Part shown: positions 56,780 to 64,000 of the stretch, piece after piece
Position numbering within the stretch: position 1 is the first letter of the stretch
Layout: each line of letters opens with the position of its first letter
Origin: Burkholderia sp. BCC0506
Lineage (GTDB): Bacteria; Pseudomonadota; Gammaproteobacteria; Burkholderiales; Burkholderiaceae
Direction: 5' to 3'
NCBI RefSeq assembly: GCF_902833145.1
Contig: NZ_CADFEN010000009.1
Span: forward strand, 186,001-250,000
DNA: 64,000 nucleotides
Translations under genes and position numbers: made by a program
Notes under the pieces: generated by a model
The model's input: only the letters and a program-made list of their open reading frames with translations
Told to the model about the DNA's origin: nothing
Databases searched by the model: none

Positions 56780-58060
56780 TTACACGCTGCGCCGGATTGC
56801 CGACGTCTCGCGCGGCAGCGCTTCGCTGCGTTCGCCGCAGCCGAGCAGGATGCCGGCCAGCAGCACGATCAGGTGCCCTTCGGCGAAATCCAGCAGCAGC
56901 GAATTCGCGAGACTGCCGATCGTGAAGATCGCGAGCCACGCGAGCAGCAGGTGCCGCGAGCGCGGATCGAGCGCACGGCTGCCGCGCGCGATCTGCACGA
57001 TCAGGTTGACGAACAGCAGCACGCCGAGCGTGCCGAGCTGCACGGCCATCAGCAGGTATTCGTTGTGCGGATTCGACGTGAGCTGGCCTTCGGCAGCCGT
57101 CTTGCCTGCCGTGAGCTTTTCGAATTCGGATTCGAGGCCGCCCGCACCGTAGCCGATCACCGGCCGCTGACGGTACAGTTCGAGCCCCTTCTTGTACCAC
57201 TCGAGGCGCAGTCCGGTCGACGTGGCCGCATCGCTCTGCCGGTATTGCTGCACTTCCGTCACGACCTTCGTCAACCGGCCGTTGTGAACCGTGCAGGCGG
57301 CAACCACGAGCGCGGCGCCCGTGAGGATCAACACGCCGGCGGCGAGCCCTGCGCGCAACGCAGACTGCCGGCGCAGCAACAGCACGAAACGCACGGCGAC
57401 GACGAGGATCAGCAGCAGCGCGATGATCTGTCCCGTGCGTCCCTGCAGCATGACGAATACGTTGACGAGCGACCACGCGGCGATGCCCGCATACGCGACG
57501 CGAGGCAGCCGCGTGCGGGCCGCCAGCGCGAGATCGGCTGCCTGGTAGAAGAGCAGCGCGCCGAACATGCCGGCCGCGATGTGGTTCTTGAACACCCACG
57601 CGCGCGACAGCGGCAATTGGGTCGCATAGGCCGGCCCGACCGCGGTCAGCCCGAGGTAGTTGGTCGTCGACAGCAGCAGAATCACGCACAGCGTGCCGAA
57701 CCAGCAGCGCCGCACGATCGGCGCCCAGTTCGAATGACGGAACGCGAGCACGGCGAAGGGCAGCAGCAGCAGCTTGTCGTACTTCGCGACCCAGTTCCAC
57801 GCCTTGTTGTGCGGCGCGACCGTATAGGCGACGCTCACGGCCAGCGCGGCCAGGATCAACAGCGCCGCGAGCGAGGCCGGGTCGGTGACGAACGAGCGCA
57901 AGTCGCGCCAGAATTCGGGGGAGATCACGAGCGCGACCGCGAACAGCCCGCAAAACACGTTGGTCAGCGCGGTCGAGACGGGCACCATGCAGAGCGCGGC
58001 GACGGCGAAGGCACGGGCGGCGGTCAGGCGCCGCGTGGCGGGAGTGGAAAACGAAAGCAT
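56780..58060 (-). CDS. waaL: O-antigen ligase
   Basis: WaaL joins O-antigen polysaccharide to lipid A-core on the periplasmic face of the inner membrane. The 426-aa protein has about twelve hydrophobic helices and a large periplasmic loop near residues 255-340. QGRTGQIIALLL near 205 is a cytoplasmic-face Arg motif, and NPHNEYLLMAVQLG near 340 carries the conserved His of the Wzy/WaaL family. Wzy polymerases share this layout, but the neighbourhood (LPS-core transferases, msbA) favours WaaL. ATG at 58060 gives a typical start. Confidence 0.83.
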   Translation of the reverse strand: MLSFSTPATRRLTAARAFAVAALCMVPVSTALTNVFCGLFAVALVISPEFWRDLRSFVTDPASLAALLILAALAVSVAYTVAPHNKAWNWVAKYDKLLLLPFAVLAFRHSNWAPIVRRCWFGTLCVILLLSTTNYLGLTAVGPAYATQLPLSRAWVFKNHIAAGMFGALLFYQAADLALAARTRLPRVAYAGIAAWSLVNVFVMLQGRTGQIIALLLILVVAVRFVLLLRRQSALRAGLAAGVLILTGAALVVAACTVHNGRLTKVVTEVQQYRQSDAATSTGLRLEWYKKGLELYRQRPVIGYGAGGLESEFEKLTAGKTAAEGQLTSNPHNEYLLMAVQLGTLGVLLFVNLIVQIARGSRALDPRSRHLLLAWLAIFTIGSLANSLLLDFAEGHLIVLLAGILLGCGERSEALPRETSAIRRSV

Positions 58061-58191
58061 CGGAACCTGTCGTATGGACGAATACGGCGCGCGCCGCGTG
58101 CATTGCGCCGCGCATCCCGGCGAGAGATCCGGGACGAACGGCGCAGTATACGCGAAGCCGAACAGGTTTCCGTGCGGTTTTCGGGGCGGGA

Positions 58192-59034
58192 TCAGCTGAG
58201 CGCGCGCTTGATCCGCGAGCGCAACAGCGCACGCTTGAGGCGGCCCTCCACAACCGGCGTATCGAGCGCGATCTGCGTGCCGACCGGCTCGCCGCGATGC
58301 AGGTAGTAGCGGTCGAACGTCGCCTGGGTCATGCCCCATTTATTCAGGAACTGGCGGCGGCCGTCGTTCTTGACGATCTTGCCGGTGCTCTTCTGCTGGA
58401 AGTGGTACACGAGGCTGTCGCCGACGCCGACGAAGATCCGGCAGCCGGCATCCCAGAATTTCATCGAGAAGTCGTTGTCGCTGCTCATGCCGGGTGACAG
58501 CTCGCTGCTGTAGCCGCCGATGCGGTTCCACCAGTCCCGGTGCACGAGCGTCGGCGGCCAGGTCGAGCCGAGCCAGTCGGCGCGCGCCAGCTTCGGGGTC
58601 GCGGCGACGAGGCCCGCCGCGTCGAACTGCTCGGCGTCGCGGCCGAAATCGCTGACGACGACGCACGGGTTGCGCGTGTCGACCGGCTCGATCATCGTGC
58701 CCGACAGCATGAAAAGGTCGGTCGGCATCCGCTCGATGCGGCGCACGAGCGCCGTGTCCCAGCCGGGGCAGCAGAACATGTCGTCGTTCATGTAGACGAC
58801 GTAGTCGCGCGTGGTGCGCGCCGCGGCCAGGTTGACCGCATGGCAGATGCCGATGTTGGTCGGCGACGCGGTGTGTTCGATCCCTTCGTTGCGTACCCAG
58901 TCGAGCGTGCCGTCCGAGCCGTCGTTTACGTGCACGACGATCTGGTGGTCGTATGCGGAGTGCCGGCGCAGGCTGTCGACGACTAGCTTGAGGTACGGCA
59001 GGTTGTTCCAGGTCGGGATGATGATGGAGAACAT
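58192..59034 (-). CDS. Glycosyltransferase family 2, LPS core
   Basis: A 280-aa GT-A fold protein. It starts FSIIIPTWNNLPYLKLVVDSL, has the DxD-type metal site in VVYMNDDMFCCPGWD near residue 95, and a conserved WGSTWPPTLVHRDWWNRIGGY near 155. It lies on the minus strand between waaL and the waaE-like gene, and probably adds one core sugar. The linkage is unknown. Confidence 0.83.
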   Translation of the reverse strand: MFSIIIPTWNNLPYLKLVVDSLRRHSAYDHQIVVHVNDGSDGTLDWVRNEGIEHTASPTNIGICHAVNLAAARTTRDYVVYMNDDMFCCPGWDTALVRRIERMPTDLFMLSGTMIEPVDTRNPCVVVSDFGRDAEQFDAAGLVAATPKLARADWLGSTWPPTLVHRDWWNRIGGYSSELSPGMSSDNDFSMKFWDAGCRIFVGVGDSLVYHFQQKSTGKIVKNDGRRQFLNKWGMTQATFDRYYLHRGEPVGTQIALDTPVVEGRLKRALLRSRIKRALS

Positions 59035-59173
59035 GGCGGTCGGATTCGGTGGTCGTCGTGGCGCGCGGCGCAGCCGCCCGGGCGGATACGCGCGGTGCGC
59101 GCAGCCCGGCATTGTAACGCCGGGCCGGCCGCGCGCCGGGCGGGCGCAAGCCCGTTATCAGCGCGAGCAGGCC

Positions 59174-59926
59174 CTAGCGGGCCGGTTCGTGACCGAGCTT
59201 CAGGAAGCGGTAGTACACGGTTTCCGCGTTGAACACCGCGATCATGAAGCCCGCGCGGCCGTCGAGGAACCCGCGCCGCAGCACGTAGGTGCGCACGAAC
59301 GCCCACGCGCCGCGGCCGAGCGCCTTGCCGAAGCCGCCGCGCTGGCCGGCCGCGCGGCGCTGGCGCGCGCCGGCCGTCGAATACGCGTCGAGCTTGCGCA
59401 CGACCGTTTCGAAATCCTCGTACGAGTAGTGCATCAGCTTGCCGGGCAGGCGCTGCGCGGCGGCATCGAACACGAGGCGCTCATGCACGAGATCGTCCGA
59501 GAACCGCGCGGCGCCGCGCCGGAACAGCCGCGGCACCCAGTCCGGATACCAGCCGCTGTGATGGATCCACCGGCCGCAGAAGCTCGACAGCCGGTCGAGC
59601 GCATACACCTGAGCGGTCGGCGCGCGGATCGCATCGCGGATCGACTGCGCGAGCTCCGGCGTGACGACTTCGTCGGTATCGAGCGACAGGATCCAGTCGG
59701 TGTCGAGCGCGTCGAGCGCGCGGTTCTTCTGCGGGCCGAAGCCCGGCCAGTCGCGCTCGACGATCACGCGCGCGCCGTGCGCCTGCGCGATCGCGACGGT
59801 ATCGTCGGTGCTGCCGCCGTCGATGACGACGATATCGTCGGCGAACGACAGCGCATCGAGACACTGCGCGAGCCGCGCGGATGCGTTGAGGGCGATGAGG
59901 GCGACGCCGAGGGAGGGTTCAGCCAT
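59174..59926 (-). CDS. waaE: WaaE-like core glycosyltransferase
   Basis: A 250-aa family-2 glycosyltransferase with LGVALIALNASARLAQCLDAL at its start, IDGGSTDDTVAIA near residue 38, WILSLDTDEVV near 80 as the DxD site, and GWYPDWVPRLFRRGAARFSDDLVHERL near 125, a block typical of WaaE/KdtX (beta-1,4-glucosyl to heptose). ATG at 59926 is used. It sits between another GT2 gene and msbA, in line with a core role. Confidence 0.72.
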   Translation of the reverse strand: MAEPSLGVALIALNASARLAQCLDALSFADDIVVIDGGSTDDTVAIAQAHGARVIVERDWPGFGPQKNRALDALDTDWILSLDTDEVVTPELAQSIRDAIRAPTAQVYALDRLSSFCGRWIHHSGWYPDWVPRLFRRGAARFSDDLVHERLVFDAAAQRLPGKLMHYSYEDFETVVRKLDAYSTAGARQRRAAGQRGGFGKALGRGAWAFVRTYVLRRGFLDGRAGFMIAVFNAETVYYRFLKLGHEPAR

Positions 59927-60025
59927 GAAATCGTCGGAAAGGCGGAGAAAACGGTGAGCGGCAGTATACCTTCGGGCCGGCCGCGGGCCGCATCGGCGAC
60001 GACCGTGCCGGCGGGGCGGTGCAGC

Positions 60026-60031
60026 TATAAT
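60026..60031 (+). promoter_or_regulatory. -10 box for msbA
   Basis: A perfect TATAAT lies about 90 nt before the msbA start, with no matching -35. It is one of several such isolated -10 boxes in this window. Confidence 0.5.
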
Positions 60032-60119
60032 GTTGAGCCCTTTTCGGCACCCGCCCGACTGGGCGCACACCCGGGCGGCCACGCGCCGGGCGCCGCATCG
60101 CGGCTCAAGAAGGATTGCC

Positions 60120-61901
60120 TTGGAAACCCAGAACACTCTTCGCAAACCGATGGACGGCACCGGTACCTCGCCGGTGACGGTTCTCAAGCGCCTGTGGCCG
60201 TATATCCGGCCGCTCGTCGGCATCGTGGTGCTCGCCGTGGTGACGATGGGCGTCGTCGCGGCCACCGAGGCCGGTATTCCGGCGCTGCTCAAGCCGCTGC
60301 TCGACCACGGCTTCGGCTCGCACGGCAGCGACCGCGCGAAGTGGTACGTGCCGATCGCGGTGATCGGCCTCGCGCTCGTGCGCGGCGTATCGCAGTACGC
60401 ATCGAATTACCTGCTCAACTACGTATCGAACCGTATCCTGCTGCAACTGCGGCTCGAGATGTTCCAGCGGATGATCCATACCGGCGCGTCGTTCTTCCAG
60501 CGCGAAACCGCGAGCACGGTAATCAACGCGATCGTGTTCGAGGTCAACCAGATCCTGTCGGTGCTGACGGGCGTGATGGTCACGCTCGTGCGCGACTCGC
60601 TGACGGTGATCTTCCTGCTCGGCTACCTGTTCTACCTGAACTGGCGGCTCACGCTGATCGTCGCGGTGATCCTGCCGGGCATCGGCTGGCTCGTCAGCAA
60701 GATCAACCGCCGGCTGCGCCGCCTGAACCGCGAGCACCAGACGCTGACCAACGAGCTGTCGTACATCGTCGAGGAGACGGTCGGCGGCTACAAGGTCGTC
60801 AAGGTGCACAACGGCGAAGCGTACGAGATCGACCGCTTCACGACGATGAGCAAGCGCCTGCGCGGCTACGCGATGCGCATGACGATCTCGGGCGGCCTCG
60901 CGCAGCCGCTCACGCAGTTCCTCGCGTCGATCGCGCTCGCGGTCGTGATCACGATCGCGGTCGTGCAGTCGTCGAACGATCAGACGACGGTCGGCGGCTT
61001 CGTCGCGTTCGTCACGTCGATGCTGCTGGTGATCTCGCCGCTCAAGCACCTGATCGACGTCAACCAGCCGCTGCAGCGCGGGATGACGGCCGCCGAGCTG
61101 ATCTTCGGGCTGATCGACGAGCCGGCCGAGCCGCAGGGCGGCGGGCGGCCGCTGTCGCAGGCGCGCGGCGAGATCGAGTTCCGCACCGTGTCGTTCGACT
61201 ACGGTGCGGCCGAACGGCCGACGCTCGACCGCATCTCGTTCAAGGTCGCGCCCGGCGAAATGATCGCGCTGGCCGGCCCGTCCGGGAGCGGCAAGACCAC
61301 GCTCGTGAACCTGTTGCCGCGCTTCTTCGACCCGACGGGCGGTACGATCCTCGTCGACGGCGTGCCGGTGTCCGACTACGATCTCCACGCGCTGCGCAGC
61401 CAGATGGCGATGGTCAGCCAGGACGTCGTGCTGTTCAACGACACGATCGCCGCGAACGTCGCGTACGGGCAGACGCCCGACCGCGCGCGCGTGCAGGCCG
61501 CGCTCGAGGCCGCGAACCTCGCCGAGGCGGTCGCCGCGATGCCCGACGGGCTCGATACGCTGGTCGGCGGCAACGGGATGCGGCTGTCCGGCGGCCAGCG
61601 CCAGCGGCTCGCGATCGCGCGCGCGATCTACAAGGACGCGCCGATCCTGATCCTCGACGAAGCGACGTCGGCGCTCGATTCGGAGTCGGAGCGCCACGTG
61701 CAGGCCGCGCTCGAGCGGCTGATGGAAGGCCGGACGACGCTGGTGATCGCGCACCGGCTGTCGACGATCGAGCGCGCGGACCGCATCCTCGTGCTCGAGG
61801 CCGGCAAGATCGTCGAAGAGGGCAGCCACGACGAACTGCTGCGCCACGGCGGCCTGTACGCGCACCTGCACCGGATCCAGTACCAGCAGCAGGCGGCGTG
61901 A
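60120..61901 (+). CDS. msbA: Lipid A/LPS-core flippase MsbA
   Basis: MsbA is an ABC half-transporter that flips lipid A-core across the inner membrane. The 593-aa protein has six transmembrane helices (about residues 20-330) and a nucleotide-binding domain with Walker [14 protein letters not shown] near 383, the ABC signature [12 protein letters not shown] near 488 and Walker [18 protein letters not shown] near 510. The start is TTG at 60120: AGGA at 60111-60114 precedes it by 5 nt, whereas the first ATG, at 60150, has no such site. Confidence 0.93.
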   Translation: METQNTLRKPMDGTGTSPVTVLKRLWPYIRPLVGIVVLAVVTMGVVAATEAGIPALLKPLLDHGFGSHGSDRAKWYVPIAVIGLALVRGVSQYASNYLLNYVSNRILLQLRLEMFQRMIHTGASFFQRETASTVINAIVFEVNQILSVLTGVMVTLVRDSLTVIFLLGYLFYLNWRLTLIVAVILPGIGWLVSKINRRLRRLNREHQTLTNELSYIVEETVGGYKVVKVHNGEAYEIDRFTTMSKRLRGYAMRMTISGGLAQPLTQFLASIALAVVITIAVVQSSNDQTTVGGFVAFVTSMLLVISPLKHLIDVNQPLQRGMTAAELIFGLIDEPAEPQGGGRPLSQARGEIEFRTVSFDYGAAERPTLDRISFKVAPGEMIALAGPSGSGKTTLVNLLPRFFDPTGGTILVDGVPVSDYDLHALRSQMAMVSQDVVLFNDTIAANVAYGQTPDRARVQAALEAANLAEAVAAMPDGLDTLVGGNGMRLSGGQRQRLAIARAIYKDAPILILDEATSALDSESERHVQAALERLMEGRTTLVIAHRLSTIERADRILVLEAGKIVEEGSHDELLRHGGLYAHLHRIQYQQQAA

Positions 61902-61993
61902 CGCGCGGTCATGCGGCTGCGATGCCGTGTGCTAGTCTTCATCGGGCAGTCCCGGTCGTTTCTCGTTCGACGTGACACCACGGAGGAAAGACA

Positions 61994-62383
61994 ATGAAGA
62001 GGATGCACGGCATGATGCTGGCCGCACTGATCGCGGCGGGCTGCGCCGCCACGGCGGCGACGGCGCAGGATCACGGCAACCACGACAATCGCGATGACCG
62101 CGGCGGCCACGGCATGCAGCGCGGCCATGGCCCGAAACATATGCCGCCCGGCCAGGCGATGCATCGCGACGACATACCGCCGCGCTGGGCCGACCAGCCG
62201 CGCCGCGAGTGGCACAAGGGCGACCGGCTGCCGGACGAGTTCCGCGATCGCCAGTACGTGGTCGACGACTGGCGCGGCTACCACCTGAGTGCGCCGCCGC
62301 GCGGCTACCACTGGGTCGGCGTCGGCGGCGACTACCTGCTCGTGCAGATCGGCTCGGGCATCGTGCTGCGGGTCGGTCCGTAA
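61994..62383 (+). CDS. RcnB-like secreted protein
   Basis: A 129-aa protein with a signal peptide near residues 1-24, a His/Asp-rich stretch (QDHGNHDNRDDRGGHGMQRGHG) and the RcnB domain, including DRQYVVDDWRGYHLSAPPRGYHWVGVGGDYLLVQ near residue 82. In E. coli RcnB is periplasmic and tied to nickel/cobalt homeostasis. The His-rich region could bind metal, but this is not shown. A GGAGGAAAG ribosome site precedes the ATG. Confidence 0.85.
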   Translation: MKRMHGMMLAALIAAGCAATAATAQDHGNHDNRDDRGGHGMQRGHGPKHMPPGQAMHRDDIPPRWADQPRREWHKGDRLPDEFRDRQYVVDDWRGYHLSAPPRGYHWVGVGGDYLLVQIGSGIVLRVGP

Positions 62384-62441
62384 CCGTCGCGCCGCGTTCC
62401 GATCGTTCATCCCGGTGCCGGGCGCGTTGCCCGGTACCGCG

Positions 62442-63008
62442 TCACTTCGCCGCCGCGCGGCGGAACCAGCGCCGTTCGATCCTCGACATCAGCCAGCACA
62501 CGCCCAGCGCACACACCGTACCGAGCGTCACTTCGCCGAGCCGGATCAGCGGAACGTCCCACAACGGGCCGTTGCCCGGGAACAGCAGCACGATCGTCGC
62601 GGTCACGCCGCCGAGCCGCGCCGCGCTGCCGACGTTCAGGCACCAGCAGCAGACGATCGCCACCGCGACGGTGATCGCATACGCGACGAGGCGATCGCCG
62701 CCCAACGCCGCACCGGCGAAGCCGAGTACGCCGCCGACCATCGCGCCGATGAACTGGTCGCGCGACAGCGACATCGTGTCCGAGTAGTTGTGCTGCGTGA
62801 CGGCGATCGCGGTGATCGCCGCCCACACGGCCTGCTCGGTATGCATCGCGCGGCCGATCGCGTACGCGAGGCACGCGCCGCAGACGGCTTGCAGCGCCAT
62901 CAGCCCGCCTTGCGCGAGCCGCTCGCTGAATGACAGCCCCTTGAACAGATCGAAGATCGACTGCTGGATCTGCTGGCGGGCTTCGTTGAGTGTCCTGATC
63001 GTATCCAT
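62442..63008 (-). CDS. FUSC-family aromatic acid exporter-like membrane protein
   Basis: A 188-aa inner-membrane protein with about five to six hydrophobic segments and the FUSC pattern GGLMALQAVCGACLAYAIGRAMHTEQAVWAAITAIAVTQHNYSDTMSLSRDQFIGAMVG. The family includes aromatic carboxylate efflux components, usually larger and with a membrane-fusion partner; this short version has none adjacent. It lies 41 nt downstream of an MFS gene in the same direction. Confidence 0.78.
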   Translation of the reverse strand: MDTIRTLNEARQQIQQSIFDLFKGLSFSERLAQGGLMALQAVCGACLAYAIGRAMHTEQAVWAAITAIAVTQHNYSDTMSLSRDQFIGAMVGGVLGFAGAALGGDRLVAYAITVAVAIVCCWCLNVGSAARLGGVTATIVLLFPGNGPLWDVPLIRLGEVTLGTVCALGVCWLMSRIERRWFRRAAAK

Positions 63009-63049
63009 CGTGCGTCGGCCAAGAAGCGGGTAGCGGCGCCGCGCCGCCG

Positions 63050-64000
63050 TCAATGCGCCTGTTCGGGCGACGCGGCCGCCGGTTCGTCGGCCGTCGCATC
63101 GCCGTTCTCGACGCGGGTTTCGGGCATCGCGAACCAGACCAGCAGCACCGCGAGCGCGCCGGCGGCCGCGAGCCCGAAGAAGCTGACCGCGTTGCCGAAG
63201 TGATCGGCGACGTAGCCGGCCACGGCCGTGCTGAGCGTCGCGCCGATCCCGGCCGCGAGCCCGAACAGCCCGATACACAGGTTGTAGCGGCCCTTGCCGC
63301 CCGCGACGTCGGCCGCGATCAGCGGCAGCATCACGCCGAACACGGCCGCGCTGATGCCGTCGAGCATCTGCACCGGCACGAGCAGGTACGGGCTGCCGAC
63401 GCCGGCGAACAGCAGCGCGCGCACCGGCAGCGCGGAGAAGCCGAGCAGCAGGATCGGCCGGCGCCCCCAGCGCTGCGCGGAGCGGCCGACCCACGGCGAC
63501 AGCATCGCGACGATCGCCTGCGGCACGATGATGCACGCGGCGATCACGAGCTGCACGTTCTCGCCCATCCCGGCCGTCACTTCGCCGGCCGCGAGGTTCA
63601 GCATCGCGGCGTTCGACAGGTGGAACAGCACGACGCAGGCCGCGAAGATCAGCATCCGGCGGTCGCGCAACAGTTCGAGCAGCGTTTCGCGCTCGCCGGC
63701 CTCGTCGAGATCGTCAGGCTTCGACGACTGCGGAATCACCTGGTGCGTCGGCTGGATCATCGCGAGCGCGAACAGCGCGGGCAGCGCCAGCACGGCGGTC
63801 AGCCAGAACACCGCGCGCGCGGAGAAGTATTCGCCGGTGAGCCCCATCAGGCCCGCCGCGACCGCGCTGCCGATCGACGCCCAGCGCGCGTTGCGGCCGA
63901 GCCGGTCGCCGAGGTCGGCGCGGCCGACGAGCGAGAACGAAATCGCGGCCATCGCCGGCACGAGCATGCAGCTCGCGAAGCCGTGGAACACCTCGGCGGC
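63050..64000 (-). CDS. MFS transporter, partial
   Basis: The C-terminal 316 residues of a major facilitator superfamily protein; the gene runs off the right edge. About nine hydrophobic helices are visible, with the conserved loop RSAQRWGRRPILLLG near residue 175 of the fragment. The family is broad (drug or metabolite efflux); the subfamily is not clear. FUSC-type gene follows 41 nt later, so the two may be one transport unit. Confidence 0.85.
   Translation of the reverse strand, partial: AAEVFHGFASCMLVPAMAAISFSLVGRADLGDRLGRNARWASIGSAVAAGLMGLTGEYFSARAVFWLTAVLALPALFALAMIQPTHQVIPQSSKPDDLDEAGERETLLELLRDRRMLIFAACVVLFHLSNAAMLNLAAGEVTAGMGENVQLVIAACIIVPQAIVAMLSPWVGRSAQRWGRRPILLLGFSALPVRALLFAGVGSPYLLVPVQMLDGISAAVFGVMLPLIAADVAGGKGRYNLCIGLFGLAAGIGATLSTAVAGYVADHFGNAVSFFGLAAAGALAVLLVWFAMPETRVENGDATADEPAAASPEQAH

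Overview
The window is high-GC DNA, tightly packed with ordinary housekeeping genes. The gene content points to Burkholderia, most likely the Burkholderia cepacia complex on its main chromosome: parE/parC, a standalone RnfB next to nth, an intracellular polyhydroxybutyrate depolymerase, a FtsK with a very long linker, and an LPS-core block with waaL, waaE and msbA. This assignment rests on recognised proteins and gene order, not on a database search. I see no rRNA, tRNA, CRISPR array, insertion sequence or prophage.

Layout. 1-4.7 kb: topoisomerase IV (parE, parC), preceded by a cluster of DnaA-box-like sequences. 4.9-10.7 kb: a CopD-like membrane protein, a divergent LysR regulator/PACE efflux pair, a ChrA transporter and a GGDEF-EAL signalling protein. 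10.9-17.0 kb: five genes on the minus strand (PhzF-like, RidA-like, PLP aminotransferase, EamA exporter, glyoxalase-like) read away from a divergent MocR-type regulator. 17.0-20.2 kb: htpG with a sigma-32 promoter, then ubiC and a deoxyinosine-type DNA glycosylase in overlapping or near-overlapping frames. 20.3-26.8 kb: a spermidine-synthase-like enzyme, a DUF3311/MctP carboxylate symporter pair, a VOC protein, transaldolase and a BenE-type transporter. 26.8-33.2 kb: a MoxR ATPase/VWA pair, two small cytochromes c, a DUF1841 protein, an EamA exporter, and rnfB-nth. 33.4-39.1 kb: a TetR regulator, PHB depolymerase, a GH15 glycosidase and a frameshifted lactonase. 39.2-48.2 kb: ftsK, a META-domain lipoprotein, purT, a small lipoprotein, a MliC-like lysozyme inhibitor and a DEAD-box helicase. 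48.4-53.9 kb: gluQ, trhO and dnaE. 54.2-61.9 kb: the LPS-core block (two GT9 heptosyltransferase-like genes, waaL, two GT2 enzymes including a waaE-like one, msbA). 62.0-64.0 kb: an RcnB-like protein, a FUSC-family protein and the edge of an MFS transporter.

How the genes work together. The LPS-core genes form one functional block: glycosyltransferases build the core, MsbA flips lipid A-core, and WaaL adds O-antigen on the periplasmic side. The MocR cluster reads as a small amino-compound pathway with its own regulator and exporter, but its substrate is unknown. The LysR/PACE pair has the layout of a self-contained inducible efflux unit. phaZ has a promoter whose -35 lies in one 13-bp palindromic element and whose start region lies on its inverted twin, a layout suited to repression tied to PHB metabolism.

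The points most worth a second look are the phaZ operators and the basic tail of PhaZ, the MocR cluster and its operator repeats, the DnaA boxes before parE, the 2-nt slippage that splits the lactonase, and a TACAAT promoter motif that recurs at several genes. Start sites were chosen by reading frame and ribosome binding site, and several remain uncertain as noted.
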